From positions 514,001-578,000 of the forward strand of contig NZ_CP156082.1 of assembly GCF_039830145.1 (NCBI RefSeq): a DNA stretch of 64,000 nt, read 5' to 3'. The position numbers and the translations under genes are program-made. Origin of the DNA: Croceibacterium sp. TMG7-5b_MA50. GTDB lineage: Bacteria > Pseudomonadota > Alphaproteobacteria > Sphingomonadales > Sphingomonadaceae. This document shows positions 9,960-20,248 of this stretch, one piece after another. Numbering within the stretch: the stretch's first letter is position 1; every line of letters starts with the position of its first letter. The notes below the pieces were generated by a model. That model was not told where the DNA came from, searched no databases, and worked only from the letters and a program-made list of their open reading frames with translations.

Positions 9960-10091
9960 CGCGGGAATTACGTCCGCAATCGTCCCGATGTGAGCAGTTG
10001 CAATAAAATCGCGCCGAGTTGATGTTGCGAACATTCTGTATTTCCGGCAAACAAGCGTCGGGGTCGCACCGGTCTTGTTGGGGGAAATTTC

Positions 10092-10400
10092 ATGCACATG
10101 ATGCGCTCCGTAGGTACACTGACGCGGGCTGATTTGGCCGAGACGCTGAACCGGAAGCTGGGCCTGTCCCGCGCCGAAAGCCTGAACCTGGTCGAATCAA
10201 TCTTGGCCAAGATGTGCGAGGCGTTGTCCGAGGGGCAGAACGTCAAGATCTCCAGCTTCGGCAGCTTCGTGCTGCGTGACAAGCGGGAGCGGGTGGGCCG
10301 CAATCCCAAGACCGGGATCGAGGTGCCGATCACGCCGCGCCGCGTGATGACCTTCCGCGCCAGTCAGAAGCTGAAGGACCGGATCGGCGCCTCTGCCTGA
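10092..10400 (+). CDS. ihfA: Integration host factor, alpha subunit
   Basis: DNA-bending nucleoid protein acting as a heterodimer with IhfB. The 102-residue product carries the HU/IHF signature ([20 protein letters not shown]) and the beta-arm proline region [15 protein letters not shown]. The start is ATG 10092 with GGGGGAAA just upstream; ATG 10098 is an alternative. The merR-type gene follows at 25 nt, the usual partner in alphaproteobacteria. Confidence 0.95.
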   Translation: MHMMRSVGTLTRADLAETLNRKLGLSRAESLNLVESILAKMCEALSEGQNVKISSFGSFVLRDKRERVGRNPKTGIEVPITPRRVMTFRASQKLKDRIGASA

Positions 10401-10425
10401 CCTACCGCCTGCTGCTGCCGCCACC

Positions 10426-10797
10426 ATGCCGGACGGGAAGGAGCCAGGTGCGCTGCGCACCATTGGCGAGCTGTCCGCCATGCTGGGCGTAAAGCAGCAT
10501 GTCCTGCGATACTGGGAACAGCAATTCCCCACATTGCGCCCGCTGAAGCGCAGCGGTGGCCGCCGCTACTACCGGCCGGAGGATGTGGCGCTGGTCACCC
10601 GGATCGATGCGCTGGTCAATCGGGACGGCTACACGATCAAGGGCGCCCGCGCCGCGCTGTCGCAAGGACCGAACGCGGACGACACGCCGGTCGCGGCACC
10701 CGCTCCTGACACGGCGGAGATCGTCGCCGATGCGGACGAGGTGCTTGCCAGCCTGCGGGCCATCCGCGACCGGCTGGCCACGGCGCTGGCCTACTGA
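10426..10797 (+). CDS. MerR-family transcriptional regulator
   Basis: Small DNA-binding regulator of 123 residues. The N-terminal winged helix is clear (IGELSAMLGVKQHVLRYWEQ, then RSGGRRYYRPEDVALV), followed by a short C-terminal helix; no Cys-rich metal-binding loop is present. The same gene follows ihfA in many alphaproteobacteria, but its targets are not known to me. Its stop overlaps the converging mscS stop by 7 nt. Confidence 0.88.
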   Translation: MPDGKEPGALRTIGELSAMLGVKQHVLRYWEQQFPTLRPLKRSGGRRYYRPEDVALVTRIDALVNRDGYTIKGARAALSQGPNADDTPVAAPAPDTAEIVADADEVLASLRAIRDRLATALAY

Positions 10798-11666
10798 TCG
10801 GTCGGCAGGACCGCCGCCCGTCGCAACGGCAGCGGTTCCTTGAAGGTGTGGGTCAGGTAGGGGAAGGGTATCTCGATCCCAGCGCCGTCCAGCTTCGCCT
10901 TGATCGCCAGCAGCACGTCTGTGCGGGTCTCGCGCTGGTCGCGCGGGGCGGCGGCCGTCCACCATTGCACCAGCAGGTCAATCGAACTGGCGCCGAACTC
11001 CCGCGCATAGATGCCGATCGGCTTGTCGGGGGCGATACCTTCCAGCCCGTCAAAAGCGGACCGGATCAGGTCCATTGCCTGCTTGAGGTCGGCATCGTAG
11101 CCGACGCCCACCACCAGCTCGTCCCGGCGCAGCGTCTGGTCGGTCAGGATGCGGACCGGGTTCTTGAACAGCATGGAATTGGGCAGCAGCGTCAGCTCCC
11201 CGGTCAACTGGCGGATGAACGTTTCGCGCAGGTTGATGCGTTCAACCCGTCCGCGGATGCCTTCCACCTCAATGATGTCGCCGATGTGCATCTTCTCGCG
11301 CACCATGATGAGCACACCGGCGAGGAAGTTCTCGAAGATGTCCTGGAAGGCGAAGCCGATCGCGACGGCGCCGATGCCCACTCCGGCGAACAGGCTGGCA
11401 GGTGTCAGGCCGGGCATGACGACGGTGGCGGCGATCATGATACCGGCGATCCAAATGCCGACCCGCACCAGCGTTTCCACCAGTTGCTTCAGGCTTTCGC
11501 GCAGGTGCGTGTGGGCGGTCAGCCGGTCGGCAATGCGTACCGCGAAGCGGGCGAGGAACCAGGTCAGGAACAGGATCAGCAGCGCAATGCCGATGTTCGG
11601 CAGAATGGCGACGAAGCCGCGGGCCATCTGCAACACGCGTTCCTGCAGCACGGCGATGTAGTTCAC
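10791..11666 (-). CDS. Small-conductance mechanosensitive channel (MscS family)
   Basis: Inner-membrane channel that releases solutes on hypo-osmotic shock. The 291-residue product has about three N-terminal membrane helices. The third, pore-lining helix is Gly/Ala-rich (SLFAGVGIGAVAIGFAFQDI), and FLAGVLIMVREKMHIGDIIEVEG leads into the cytoplasmic beta domain. The size matches E. coli MscS (286). The start is GTG at 11666. It lies alone between convergent merR and divergent lysK. Confidence 0.92.
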   Translation of the reverse strand: MNYIAVLQERVLQMARGFVAILPNIGIALLILFLTWFLARFAVRIADRLTAHTHLRESLKQLVETLVRVGIWIAGIMIAATVVMPGLTPASLFAGVGIGAVAIGFAFQDIFENFLAGVLIMVREKMHIGDIIEVEGIRGRVERINLRETFIRQLTGELTLLPNSMLFKNPVRILTDQTLRRDELVVGVGYDADLKQAMDLIRSAFDGLEGIAPDKPIGIYAREFGASSIDLLVQWWTAAAPRDQRETRTDVLLAIKAKLDGAGIEIPFPYLTHTFKEPLPLRRAAVLPTDQ

Positions 11667-11797
11667 GTAAGCCCTGCCTTCATGTCACCCCACCACCGTC
11701 TGTCGGTGAGGGGTGTACGGGTTGTCCGAGGCATGGTTCCGGCTGCGGGGCGTCCAGGCCCTTGCACCCGCACGCCGCATCCGCGAAAGGCAGCGGC

Positions 11798-13426
11798 ATG
11801 TTTGACGAAGCGCTGATCGCCGCCGCCCGCGTGTCCAAGGCCTGGCCGTTCCAGGAGGCGATGAAGCTGGTGAAGCGCTATCCCGGCGGTAAGCCGGGCG
11901 GTGCGCCCGTCCTGTTCGAGACCGGCTATGGCCCCAGCGGCCTGCCGCATATCGGCACCTTCCAGGAGGTTCTGCGCACCACGCTGGTCCGCCGCGCCTA
12001 CGAGATCGTCGCCAGCACGGACGGCACACCCGCGCCGACCCGGCTGGTCGCGTTCAGCGACGACATGGACGGTCTGCGCAAGGTGCCCGACAACGTGCCG
12101 AACGGCGATCTGCTGCGCGCGCATCTGGGCCGGCCGCTCAGCCGCATTCCCGATCCCTTCGGCACGCATGCGAGCTTCGCCGCGCACAACAATGCGATGC
12201 TGCGTGACTTCCTGGACCGGTTCGGGTTCGAGTACGAATTCGTCTCCGCGTCGGACCGGTACAATAGCGGCGCGTTCGACGATGCTCTGCGCGGTGTGCT
12301 GCGCCATTATGACGCGATCATGGGTGTGATGCTGCCCACCCTGCGGGAGGAACGGCGTCAGACCTACAGCCCGGTCCTGCCGGTCAGCCCCATTACCGGC
12401 GAGGTACTGCAGGTGCCGGTCGAGGTCGTCGATGCCGATGGCGGTATCGTCCGGTTCGTCGATCAGGGCCGCACAATCGAACAGTCGATCCTGGGTGGGC
12501 AGGCCAAGCTGCAGTGGAAGGTCGACTGGGCGATGCGCTGGGTCGCGTTGGGCGTCGATTACGAGATGTACGGCAAGGATCTGACCGACAGCGGCACGCA
12601 ATCCGGCAAGATCGCGCAGGTGCTGGGCGGCCGTCGGCCGGAAGGGCTCATCTACGAGCTGTTCCTGGATGAGCATGGCGAGAAGATCAGCAAGTCCAAG
12701 GGGAACGGCCTGACGATCGACGAATGGCTTACCTACGGCACCGAAGAGAGCCTGGGCTTCTACATCTTCCCCAATCCCAAGAGTGCCAAGAGCCTGCATG
12801 TCGGCGTGATCCCGCGCGCGGTGGACGATTACTGGCAGTTCCGCGGCAAGATACCGGAGCAGCCGGTCGATCAGCGATTAGGCAACCCGGCCTGGCACCT
12901 GCTGCGCGCCAATGGCGATGCCGGCGGGGCGGGGGACACGCTGCCCGTGACTTATGGCCTGCTGCTGAACCTGGTGGGTGTGCTGGGCGCCGGCGCCACG
13001 CGCGAACAGGTATGGTCCTATCTCGGCAATTACATCGCCGATCCCGACCCGGCGAAGCACCCGCAACTGGATGCGCTGGTCACCGCCGCGCTCGCCTACA
13101 ACCGGGATTTCGTCGCCCCCACGTTGCAACGGCGGGCCCCCACCGTGAACGAAGCGGCCGCGCTGGCCGAGCTTGACCGCCAACTCGATGGCATGGCCGG
13201 TGCCGATGCGGAGGCACTACAGACCATGGTGTACGAGATCGGCAAGCACCCGGAGTACGGCTTCGAGAACCTGCGTGACTGGTTCAAGGCCTTGTACGAG
13301 ACGCTGCTCGGCAGTCCGCAGGGGCCGCGAATGGGCAGCTTCATCGCCCTCTACGGCATTCCCGGTACGCGCACGCTGATCGCGGAGGCGCTTACAGCCA
13401 CGGGCGGACCCGATACCACTTCGTGA
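11798..13426 (+). CDS. lysK: Lysine--tRNA ligase, class I
   Basis: Charges tRNA-Lys. This is the class I form common in archaea and some alphaproteobacteria, unrelated to class II LysS. The 542-residue product has the HIGH-type motif in PSGLPHIGTF, and KISKSKG as the KMSKS loop. The ATG at 11798 has AAAGG about 8 nt upstream. Its last 35 nt overlap the 3' end of the convergent oxygenase gene. Confidence 0.95.
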   Translation: MFDEALIAAARVSKAWPFQEAMKLVKRYPGGKPGGAPVLFETGYGPSGLPHIGTFQEVLRTTLVRRAYEIVASTDGTPAPTRLVAFSDDMDGLRKVPDNVPNGDLLRAHLGRPLSRIPDPFGTHASFAAHNNAMLRDFLDRFGFEYEFVSASDRYNSGAFDDALRGVLRHYDAIMGVMLPTLREERRQTYSPVLPVSPITGEVLQVPVEVVDADGGIVRFVDQGRTIEQSILGGQAKLQWKVDWAMRWVALGVDYEMYGKDLTDSGTQSGKIAQVLGGRRPEGLIYELFLDEHGEKISKSKGNGLTIDEWLTYGTEESLGFYIFPNPKSAKSLHVGVIPRAVDDYWQFRGKIPEQPVDQRLGNPAWHLLRANGDAGGAGDTLPVTYGLLLNLVGVLGAGATREQVWSYLGNYIADPDPAKHPQLDALVTAALAYNRDFVAPTLQRRAPTVNEAAALAELDRQLDGMAGADAEALQTMVYEIGKHPEYGFENLRDWFKALYETLLGSPQGPRMGSFIALYGIPGTRTLIAEALTATGGPDTTS

Positions 13427-14081
13427 TGACGTATTTCACGCCGGCGGTCACCGGACGGCCGGCGTGGATAGTCCACGGATTGGGCGTGCCATCAGCGGTG
13501 GCATTGTTCCACACCAGCAGCGCGCCGGGCTTGGGCTCGATCGAGAGACTGAGCCGCGGGAAGTCGGTCGTGCCGCCGCCCTCCACCGGGTTCAGGAAGG
13601 CCATCGCCGTGACCGCCCGTTGCCCGCCGCGGCCACGCTCCATCTGCCAATAAGGGGAGTTGGAGGGGAACCAGTCGGTATGATGCTGGAACTGCTGCCC
13701 CACGAGGTAGCGTTGTCCCTGGATGGTCTCTCCCGTCTCCGGCTCCAGACCCAGCAGATCGTCGAACCGGCGCTGGATGCGGCGGACGAAGGGCGCAGCG
13801 GGATCGACATCGCCTGAATAGCTGGTGCGGTATCCGGATTCGTACGGCATATCGAAGGCACCGCTCGGCTGCGCGGTTTCGTCGATCATGGTGATGAGCT
13901 GCGCGCATTCCGCGGCCGACAGGAAGTCGCCGATCGCCCACAGCTCCACCTTGTCGCCGGGCACCCGGTAGGCTGCGGGATTGTCCGCCAGCCGATCGCG
14001 CAGGGTGCGACCGATCCGGCGCAATTGCGCCTTGTCGGGATGGCCGCTTTCGTCGGGCAGATTGTCAGGATCGGCAGCCAT
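13392..14081 (-). CDS. 2-oxoglutarate/Fe(II) oxygenase, prolyl-4-hydroxylase type
   Basis: Predicted Fe(II)- and 2-oxoglutarate-dependent hydroxylase of 229 residues. The double-stranded beta-helix has the HxD iron ligands in QFQHHTDWFPSN, the distal His in WTIHAGRPV, and the 2-oxoglutarate-binding Lys in KYVITKWYR. The layout is that of prolyl 4-hydroxylase alpha-subunit homologues. The substrate cannot be told from the sequence. There is no signal peptide. The 3' end overlaps lysK by 35 nt in convergent orientation. Confidence 0.88.
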   Translation of the reverse strand: MAADPDNLPDESGHPDKAQLRRIGRTLRDRLADNPAAYRVPGDKVELWAIGDFLSAAECAQLITMIDETAQPSGAFDMPYESGYRTSYSGDVDPAAPFVRRIQRRFDDLLGLEPETGETIQGQRYLVGQQFQHHTDWFPSNSPYWQMERGRGGQRAVTAMAFLNPVEGGGTTDFPRLSLSIEPKPGALLVWNNATADGTPNPWTIHAGRPVTAGVKYVITKWYRVRPWL

Positions 14082-14192
14082 GATGTTGCCATCTGTCCAT
14101 CAACCACACGCCGCAGGCAAGCGGCAAAGCCCCCGGCCGGGCACGACCGAGGGCTCCGCCCTGCCGGACCACTCACCCGGCAGAAGCTTGGC

Positions 14193-15107
14193 TTACCAGT
14201 AGAAGTCGTAGATCGCGTCGACCACCTGGCCAGAATAGGTGTCCACCAACAGCACGTCGTCGTAGTACCGGATCCAGCGATACTGGCCGTAAACAGGCGG
14301 CAGGCGATACTGCCACGGGTCGTTGATCCAGTAACGGCTGCCGAAGAACAGGCTGTTCAGCGTAAAGCCGATGTTCAGCCGGCGGTACGACCAGTCGCGA
14401 TAGGGCGAATAGTACCGTCCGGCACGGTAGAGGTTGCGGTTGGCCTGACGATACCGGCCCCAATCGTACCGGTTGTCGTTACGCCAGCCACGGTCCCACC
14501 GCCGTTCGTCGCGACCGCTGTAATAGCGATTGTCGCGGCGATTGTCCCAGCGGCGATTGTCATACCGGCTGCGGTCCCGGTCCCACCGGTCGCGGTCGTT
14601 GTTGTTCCAACCCTGGCGATTGTTGTTCCAGTCGCGCCGGTTGTTCCAGTTGCGCCGATTATCCCAATTGCGTCGGTCGCTGCGGTCGTCGACGCGATCG
14701 GCCCGCCGATCGCCACGCCGCTCCACCTGTTGCGCGCGCCAGTCGCCGCGCCGTTCGATCCGGCGGGCATCGCGGTCGCCCGCCTGCTCTACCCGGCGGC
14801 CGATTTCCTCCGCACGTCGATCGATCCGGCGGCCTTCGCCCAAGCGGCCTTGCATCCGCGCCTGATCGGCCCGCCAGTCCCCACGGCGTTCGATCCGCTG
14901 CGCCTGGCGCTCGCTGCTGCGATCGACCTGCTGCGCACGCTGCTCGCTACGCCGGTCGATCCGTTGGGCCCGCTGCTCGCTGCGGCGGTCGATCCGCTCG
15001 GCCCGGCGGTCGCCGCGGTCCTGCGCCTCGGCCGCTACGGGCGGCACGGCTAGGCCGGCTGCCAGTGCGGCAAAGCCGACCATCTTCAAGAACTTGGTCA
15101 CGCGCAT
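14193..15107 (-). CDS. Secreted Arg/Asp/Asn-rich RcnB-like protein
   Basis: Predicted periplasmic protein of 304 residues. A signal peptide (FLKMVGFAALAAGLAVPPVAAEA) is followed by about 110 residues of charged repeats built on R-I-D-R-R-S-E-Q-R-A-Q. Next comes a Trp/Asn/Arg block (units like RRNWDN, RRDWNN) and a C-terminal domain of the RcnB type (PPVYGQYRWIRYYDDVLLVD, then VVDAIYDFYW). RcnB proteins take part in nickel/cobalt homeostasis in enterics, but the long repeats here make the role uncertain; cell-surface or nucleic-acid binding are alternatives. It has its own GGAG site and stands alone. Confidence 0.8.
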   Translation of the reverse strand: MRVTKFLKMVGFAALAAGLAVPPVAAEAQDRGDRRAERIDRRSEQRAQRIDRRSEQRAQQVDRSSERQAQRIERRGDWRADQARMQGRLGEGRRIDRRAEEIGRRVEQAGDRDARRIERRGDWRAQQVERRGDRRADRVDDRSDRRNWDNRRNWNNRRDWNNNRQGWNNNDRDRWDRDRSRYDNRRWDNRRDNRYYSGRDERRWDRGWRNDNRYDWGRYRQANRNLYRAGRYYSPYRDWSYRRLNIGFTLNSLFFGSRYWINDPWQYRLPPVYGQYRWIRYYDDVLLVDTYSGQVVDAIYDFYW

Positions 15108-15219
15108 CGCTGTAACACTCCAAAATGCGGTTGCGCCGCGTGAGTGGCTGCGGCCGATACCGGAGCATTACAGTGATTCGGCTTTCCGTTAACTGAATGG
15201 TCGACTTATCTGAACAAGA

Positions 15220-16899
<1,680 letters not shown>

Positions 16900-17012
16900 C
16901 GCGTCTCTGTCTCGATCAAGGGTATGGGGAACTGGCGCCCGCAATTAGGCGCTGCCACGCCTATGGGCAACCCGCTTGGCGGCGGGGGGCGGGTCCACTA
17001 GGGGCGCAAACC

Positions 17013-17654
17013 GTGACAGATGAAACCAACCCGCTCGATCCCGAAGGCGTGCTGCGCGACCCGCACGAGCATACCTGGCTGGAAGACATGTACGGCGTGC
17101 TCAGCGGCTGCACGCTGCTGGCGATCGGGCTGGTGCTGATGCAGGCCGCGGGCATCGTCACCGCGGGGGTCGCGGGCATCGCGCTGCTGCTGTCCTATGT
17201 GCTGCCGCTGGGCGTCGGGCCCTTGTTCTTCGTCATCAGCCTGCCATTCCTGGTGTTCGGCGGGCAGGTGCTAGGCCGCGAATATGTGGTGAAGACGGTG
17301 ATCGCCAGCGGCCTGATCTTCACCATCGTCGCGCTGGCGCAGCAGGCGACGGACATCGCCTGGGTCCACCCCGCCTTCGGCGCGCTGGCCGGCGGCACCT
17401 GCGCGGGGATCGGCATCCTGGCGCTGGTGCGGCACAATTGCGGCGCGGGCGGCATCACCACGCTGGCGCTGTACCTGCACCGGACCCGGGGATGGAGCGT
17501 GGGGCGGTTCCAGCTGATGGTGGATGCGGTGATCGTCGCCAATGCGCTGTGGGCGATTCCGCCATCGCAGATCGGCTGGTCCGCGCTCAGCATTCTGGCG
17601 ATCAACATGATCCTGATCGCCTATCACAAGCCGGGCCGCTATCTCGGCCACTGA
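17013..17654 (+). CDS. YitT-family inner membrane protein
   Basis: Integral membrane protein of 213 residues with about five hydrophobic helices (for example YGVLSGCTLLAIGLVLMQAA and ALSILAINMILIAYH) and the Gly-rich GTCAGIGILALVRHNCGAGG region seen in YitT proteins. Their function is not established. The start is GTG 17013. A possible promoter (TTGGCG near 16976 and a TAGGGG-type -10) would place the transcript start very close to the GTG, but this is weak. Confidence 0.8.
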   Translation: MTDETNPLDPEGVLRDPHEHTWLEDMYGVLSGCTLLAIGLVLMQAAGIVTAGVAGIALLLSYVLPLGVGPLFFVISLPFLVFGGQVLGREYVVKTVIASGLIFTIVALAQQATDIAWVHPAFGALAGGTCAGIGILALVRHNCGAGGITTLALYLHRTRGWSVGRFQLMVDAVIVANALWAIPPSQIGWSALSILAINMILIAYHKPGRYLGH

Positions 17655-17676
17655 TCGCACCGGGCAAACCCTTGCA

Positions 17677-18834
17677 ATGCCTGCGCTTCACTGGCTAGAC
17701 GCAAGCCGAATGGGGCGGCGACTTGACGATAGCGTGGGCGAACAGCCCGCCGGGGGCGATTACGTGGTGGCGGCGCCCGCCGCGCGCGGGACCGTGGGTG
17801 TGCTCACCTTCCATCGCTGCATCAATTACGGATCGTACTGGCAGGCCCGCAGCCTGGTGGAAGGGCTGCGTGGCATTGGGCATGATGCGGTGCTGCTGGA
17901 CCACCAGTGCGCCGATGTGCGCAGCCGCGAATGGCGCTGCGCGTTCCAGCCGCTGCTGCCCCGGCGCTCTGCTCGTGCCGATCTGCCGCTGTATGGCGCC
18001 AAGGCGCGCAAGCTGCTGGAGGCGGTGGCTGCACTGCCGCTGTCGGCCCCGTTCGAACTCGCGCAGCCGGACACGATGGCGCCGGTCGATACGGTGGTGA
18101 TCGGCAGCGACGAGGTGTGGAACCTGCAGCATCCCTGGTATGGCGGCAGCCGCCCGTTCTGGGGCGAAGGGCTCAATACTGCGCGCACCCTGTCCTACGC
18201 CGCCAGCTTCGGCAATTATGACGCCGCAAACGGTCTTGGCGATGACTGGGCCGACCGGTTGCGGCGGCTGGACGCAATTTCGGTTCGTGACCGCAATGCG
18301 CAGGAACTGGTGCATGGGGCGATCGGCGTCGATGCGCCGCTGGTGCTCGACCCCGTGCTGCAATATCCCGTTGCGCGGATGGATGCGCCGGTGGGCAGCG
18401 CCATCCTGGTCTATGGCCACAACTTCCCCGACTGGTATGCCCGCGCCGTACGCGCCCATGCCGATGCCAGAGGGGCGGAGCTGGTCAGCATCGGTTACCG
18501 CAACGATTGGGCGCATCGCCAATGGCTGGATGCCAGCCCGCAGGAATTTGCCGCAGCGATGGCGGGGGCCGCCGCGCTGGCGACCAATTTCTTCCATGGT
18601 TGCGTCTTCGCCCTGCTGAACGACCGTCCGTTTGCTTGCGTCGCCTCCGATTACCGGGCCAACAAGCTGCGCGATCTGATGGCGGTGGCCGGCACGGCGG
18701 AGCGGCAGGTGACCGAGGCCGACGCAGCCGGCATCGGTGCGCTGCTGGACACACCGCTGGGATCCGGTGTGGCGGAGCGGCTGGCCGCCACCCGCGCGCA
18801 ATCCGCCGCCTACCTCGCCACCGTTCTTGCCTGA
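17677..18834 (+). CDS. Polysaccharide pyruvyl transferase family protein
   Basis: Predicted 385-residue enzyme that adds pyruvate ketals or otherwise modifies surface glycans. Family traits: an early GVLTFHRCINYGSYWQARSL, then VDTVVIGSDEVWNLQHPWYGG, SYAASFG, AISVRDRNAQEL, and a C-terminal NFFHGCVFALLNDRPF with the conserved His. The first 35 residues look poorly conserved, so the true start may lie downstream. It is coupled to the FrhB-like gene by an 8-nt overlap, a pairing often seen in exopolysaccharide loci. Confidence 0.85.
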   Translation: MPALHWLDASRMGRRLDDSVGEQPAGGDYVVAAPAARGTVGVLTFHRCINYGSYWQARSLVEGLRGIGHDAVLLDHQCADVRSREWRCAFQPLLPRRSARADLPLYGAKARKLLEAVAALPLSAPFELAQPDTMAPVDTVVIGSDEVWNLQHPWYGGSRPFWGEGLNTARTLSYAASFGNYDAANGLGDDWADRLRRLDAISVRDRNAQELVHGAIGVDAPLVLDPVLQYPVARMDAPVGSAILVYGHNFPDWYARAVRAHADARGAELVSIGYRNDWAHRQWLDASPQEFAAAMAGAAALATNFFHGCVFALLNDRPFACVASDYRANKLRDLMAVAGTAERQVTEADAAGIGALLDTPLGSGVAERLAATRAQSAAYLATVLA

Positions 18835-20206
18835 GGCACCCGCCGCGATCAGCCCGGGGGAGGTCGTCTCCTCCGGCCTGTGCATCGGCTGCGGCGCCTG
18901 CGCCAGCGGCGCGCCCGCCCGCATGGACTGGGACCGCTTTGGTCAATTGAAGCCGGTGGGTACGCCCGAATGGCAGGCCCGGCCGACCGCCCGCCAGGCG
19001 GCGATCTGCCCCTTCAGCCCGACCGCCCGGAACGAGGATGCGATCGCCGCCGTCAGGTTCGCCGACGCGCCGTTGCATGACGGCAGGCTTGGTCGCCACC
19101 GCCAGTGCCATGTCGGCCATGTGGCGGAGGATGGCTTTCGCGGGAACGGTTCGTCCGGCGGGCTGGTCAGCTGGGTCGCGGCGGAGCTGCTGCGCCGCGG
19201 GCTGGTGGACGGCGTGGCCCATGTCGCACCCGCGACGGATGGCCGCCTGTTCCGCTATCGTATCTCTCGCAGCGTGGCGGAGGTGGGGCAGGGGGCTAAG
19301 AGTCGCTACTACCCGATCGACCTCGCCGCCGTGCTTGACGAGATGCGGCAGGTGCCCGGCCGTTATGCCGTGATCGGCATTCCGTGCTTCATCAAGGCGG
19401 TGCATTTGGCGCGGGCGGACGATCCGGTGTTGGAGCAACGCATCACCCACCTGCTCGGCCTGTTCTGCGGCCATATGAAGAGCGCGCGGCTGGTGGACAG
19501 CTTCGCCTATCAGATGGGGGCGGAGCCGAGCCGGGTGCAGGCGGTCGACTACCGCGTGAAGAATGCGGACCGGCCCGCCAACTGGTACCGGACGCAGCTT
19601 CGCCTGAAGGACGGCAGCGCGGTGGAGCAGGATTGGTGGCATCTGGTGGAAGGGGACTGGGGTTCCGGCTTTTTTCAGAACAGCGCCTGCGATTTCTGTG
19701 ACGACGTGGTGGCAGAAACGGCCGACATCTCCTTCGGCGATGCCTGGGTGGAACCGTACAGCAGCGATGGTCGCGGCACCAACGTGGCCGTGATCCGCTC
19801 CGCGGAGATCGCCGCCATCGTGGCGGATGGGATCGGGGATGGACGGCTGGCGCTGACCGAGGTGAATGCCGATTTCGTGGCCGACACGCAGGCGGCGGGT
19901 TTCCGCCACCGGCGAGAGGGGCTGGCCTGGCGGCTGGCGCATCGTTCGCGCGCGGCAGGGCTGATGCCGGTCAAGCGTGTCGCGCCAGCCAGCGCCGGCG
20001 TACCGCCACGACGCCGGGCGGTATACCGGATGCGGCGCACGATTAGCCGGGCGAGCCACCGGTTATTCGCACTGTCCCGCCTGACGGGCAGCCGTGCGGT
20101 GTACCAGCGACCCGCGCAGTGGCTGGTACACCTATATGGCGCGCTGACCTATGGCCGCGGCCGGCTGGGTCGCCTGCTCGATCGGCTGGACGGCAGTAAA
20201 CGATAA
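18827..20206 (+). CDS. FrhB-like iron-sulfur protein (coenzyme F420 hydrogenase beta family)
   Basis: Predicted Fe-S flavoprotein-type protein of 459 residues related to the beta subunit of F420-reducing hydrogenase; in polysaccharide loci its reaction is unknown. The N-terminal ferredoxin-like motif is CIGCGACASG, followed by Ala where the usual fourth Cys (CP) would be. Later come GIPCFIKAVHLA, LGLFCGHMKS and ACDFCDDVVAETADISFGDAW. The last 80 residues are basic and probably outside the core domain. The best start is TTG at 18827, overlapping the preceding stop by 8 nt, because no ATG or GTG fits before the Cys motif without long overlap. Confidence 0.82.
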   Translation: MPEAPAAISPGEVVSSGLCIGCGACASGAPARMDWDRFGQLKPVGTPEWQARPTARQAAICPFSPTARNEDAIAAVRFADAPLHDGRLGRHRQCHVGHVAEDGFRGNGSSGGLVSWVAAELLRRGLVDGVAHVAPATDGRLFRYRISRSVAEVGQGAKSRYYPIDLAAVLDEMRQVPGRYAVIGIPCFIKAVHLARADDPVLEQRITHLLGLFCGHMKSARLVDSFAYQMGAEPSRVQAVDYRVKNADRPANWYRTQLRLKDGSAVEQDWWHLVEGDWGSGFFQNSACDFCDDVVAETADISFGDAWVEPYSSDGRGTNVAVIRSAEIAAIVADGIGDGRLALTEVNADFVADTQAAGFRHRREGLAWRLAHRSRAAGLMPVKRVAPASAGVPPRRRAVYRMRRTISRASHRLFALSRLTGSRAVYQRPAQWLVHLYGALTYGRGRLGRLLDRLDGSKR

Positions 20207-20213
20207 CCAGGAT

Positions 20214-20245
20214 GGTTCGATGTTTCCCCGGGGAAACATCGAACC
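20214..20245. terminator. Perfect 32-bp palindrome between convergent genes
   Basis: The half-site GGTTCGATGTTTCCCC (20214-20229) is followed without spacer by its exact complement (20230-20245). It lies 8 nt after the FrhB-like stop and 4 nt before the stop of the converging decarboxylase gene. As RNA from either strand it forms a long hairpin with a small loop, so a bidirectional terminator is the simplest reading. There is no U-tract. The core TGTTTCCCCGGGGAAACA resembles ParB/Noc-type palindromes in style but not in sequence. Confidence 0.65.
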
Positions 20246-20248
20246 GGT

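Noticed and set aside
14590-14700. Short direct repeats as a CRISPR array
   Set aside because: Repeats are in-frame coding units of 18-33 nt in the RcnB-like gene with no unique spacers and no cas genes.
14025-15053. 342-codon open frame on the plus strand, Val/Ala/Pro-rich
   Set aside because: It is the complement of the repeat DNA of the RcnB-like gene; the apparent repeats come from the repeats on the true strand.
20221-20238. The palindrome core as a true parS site
   Set aside because: The centre CCCCGGGG differs from parS CACGTG and it is 18 bp, not 16; its position between convergent stops favours a terminator.
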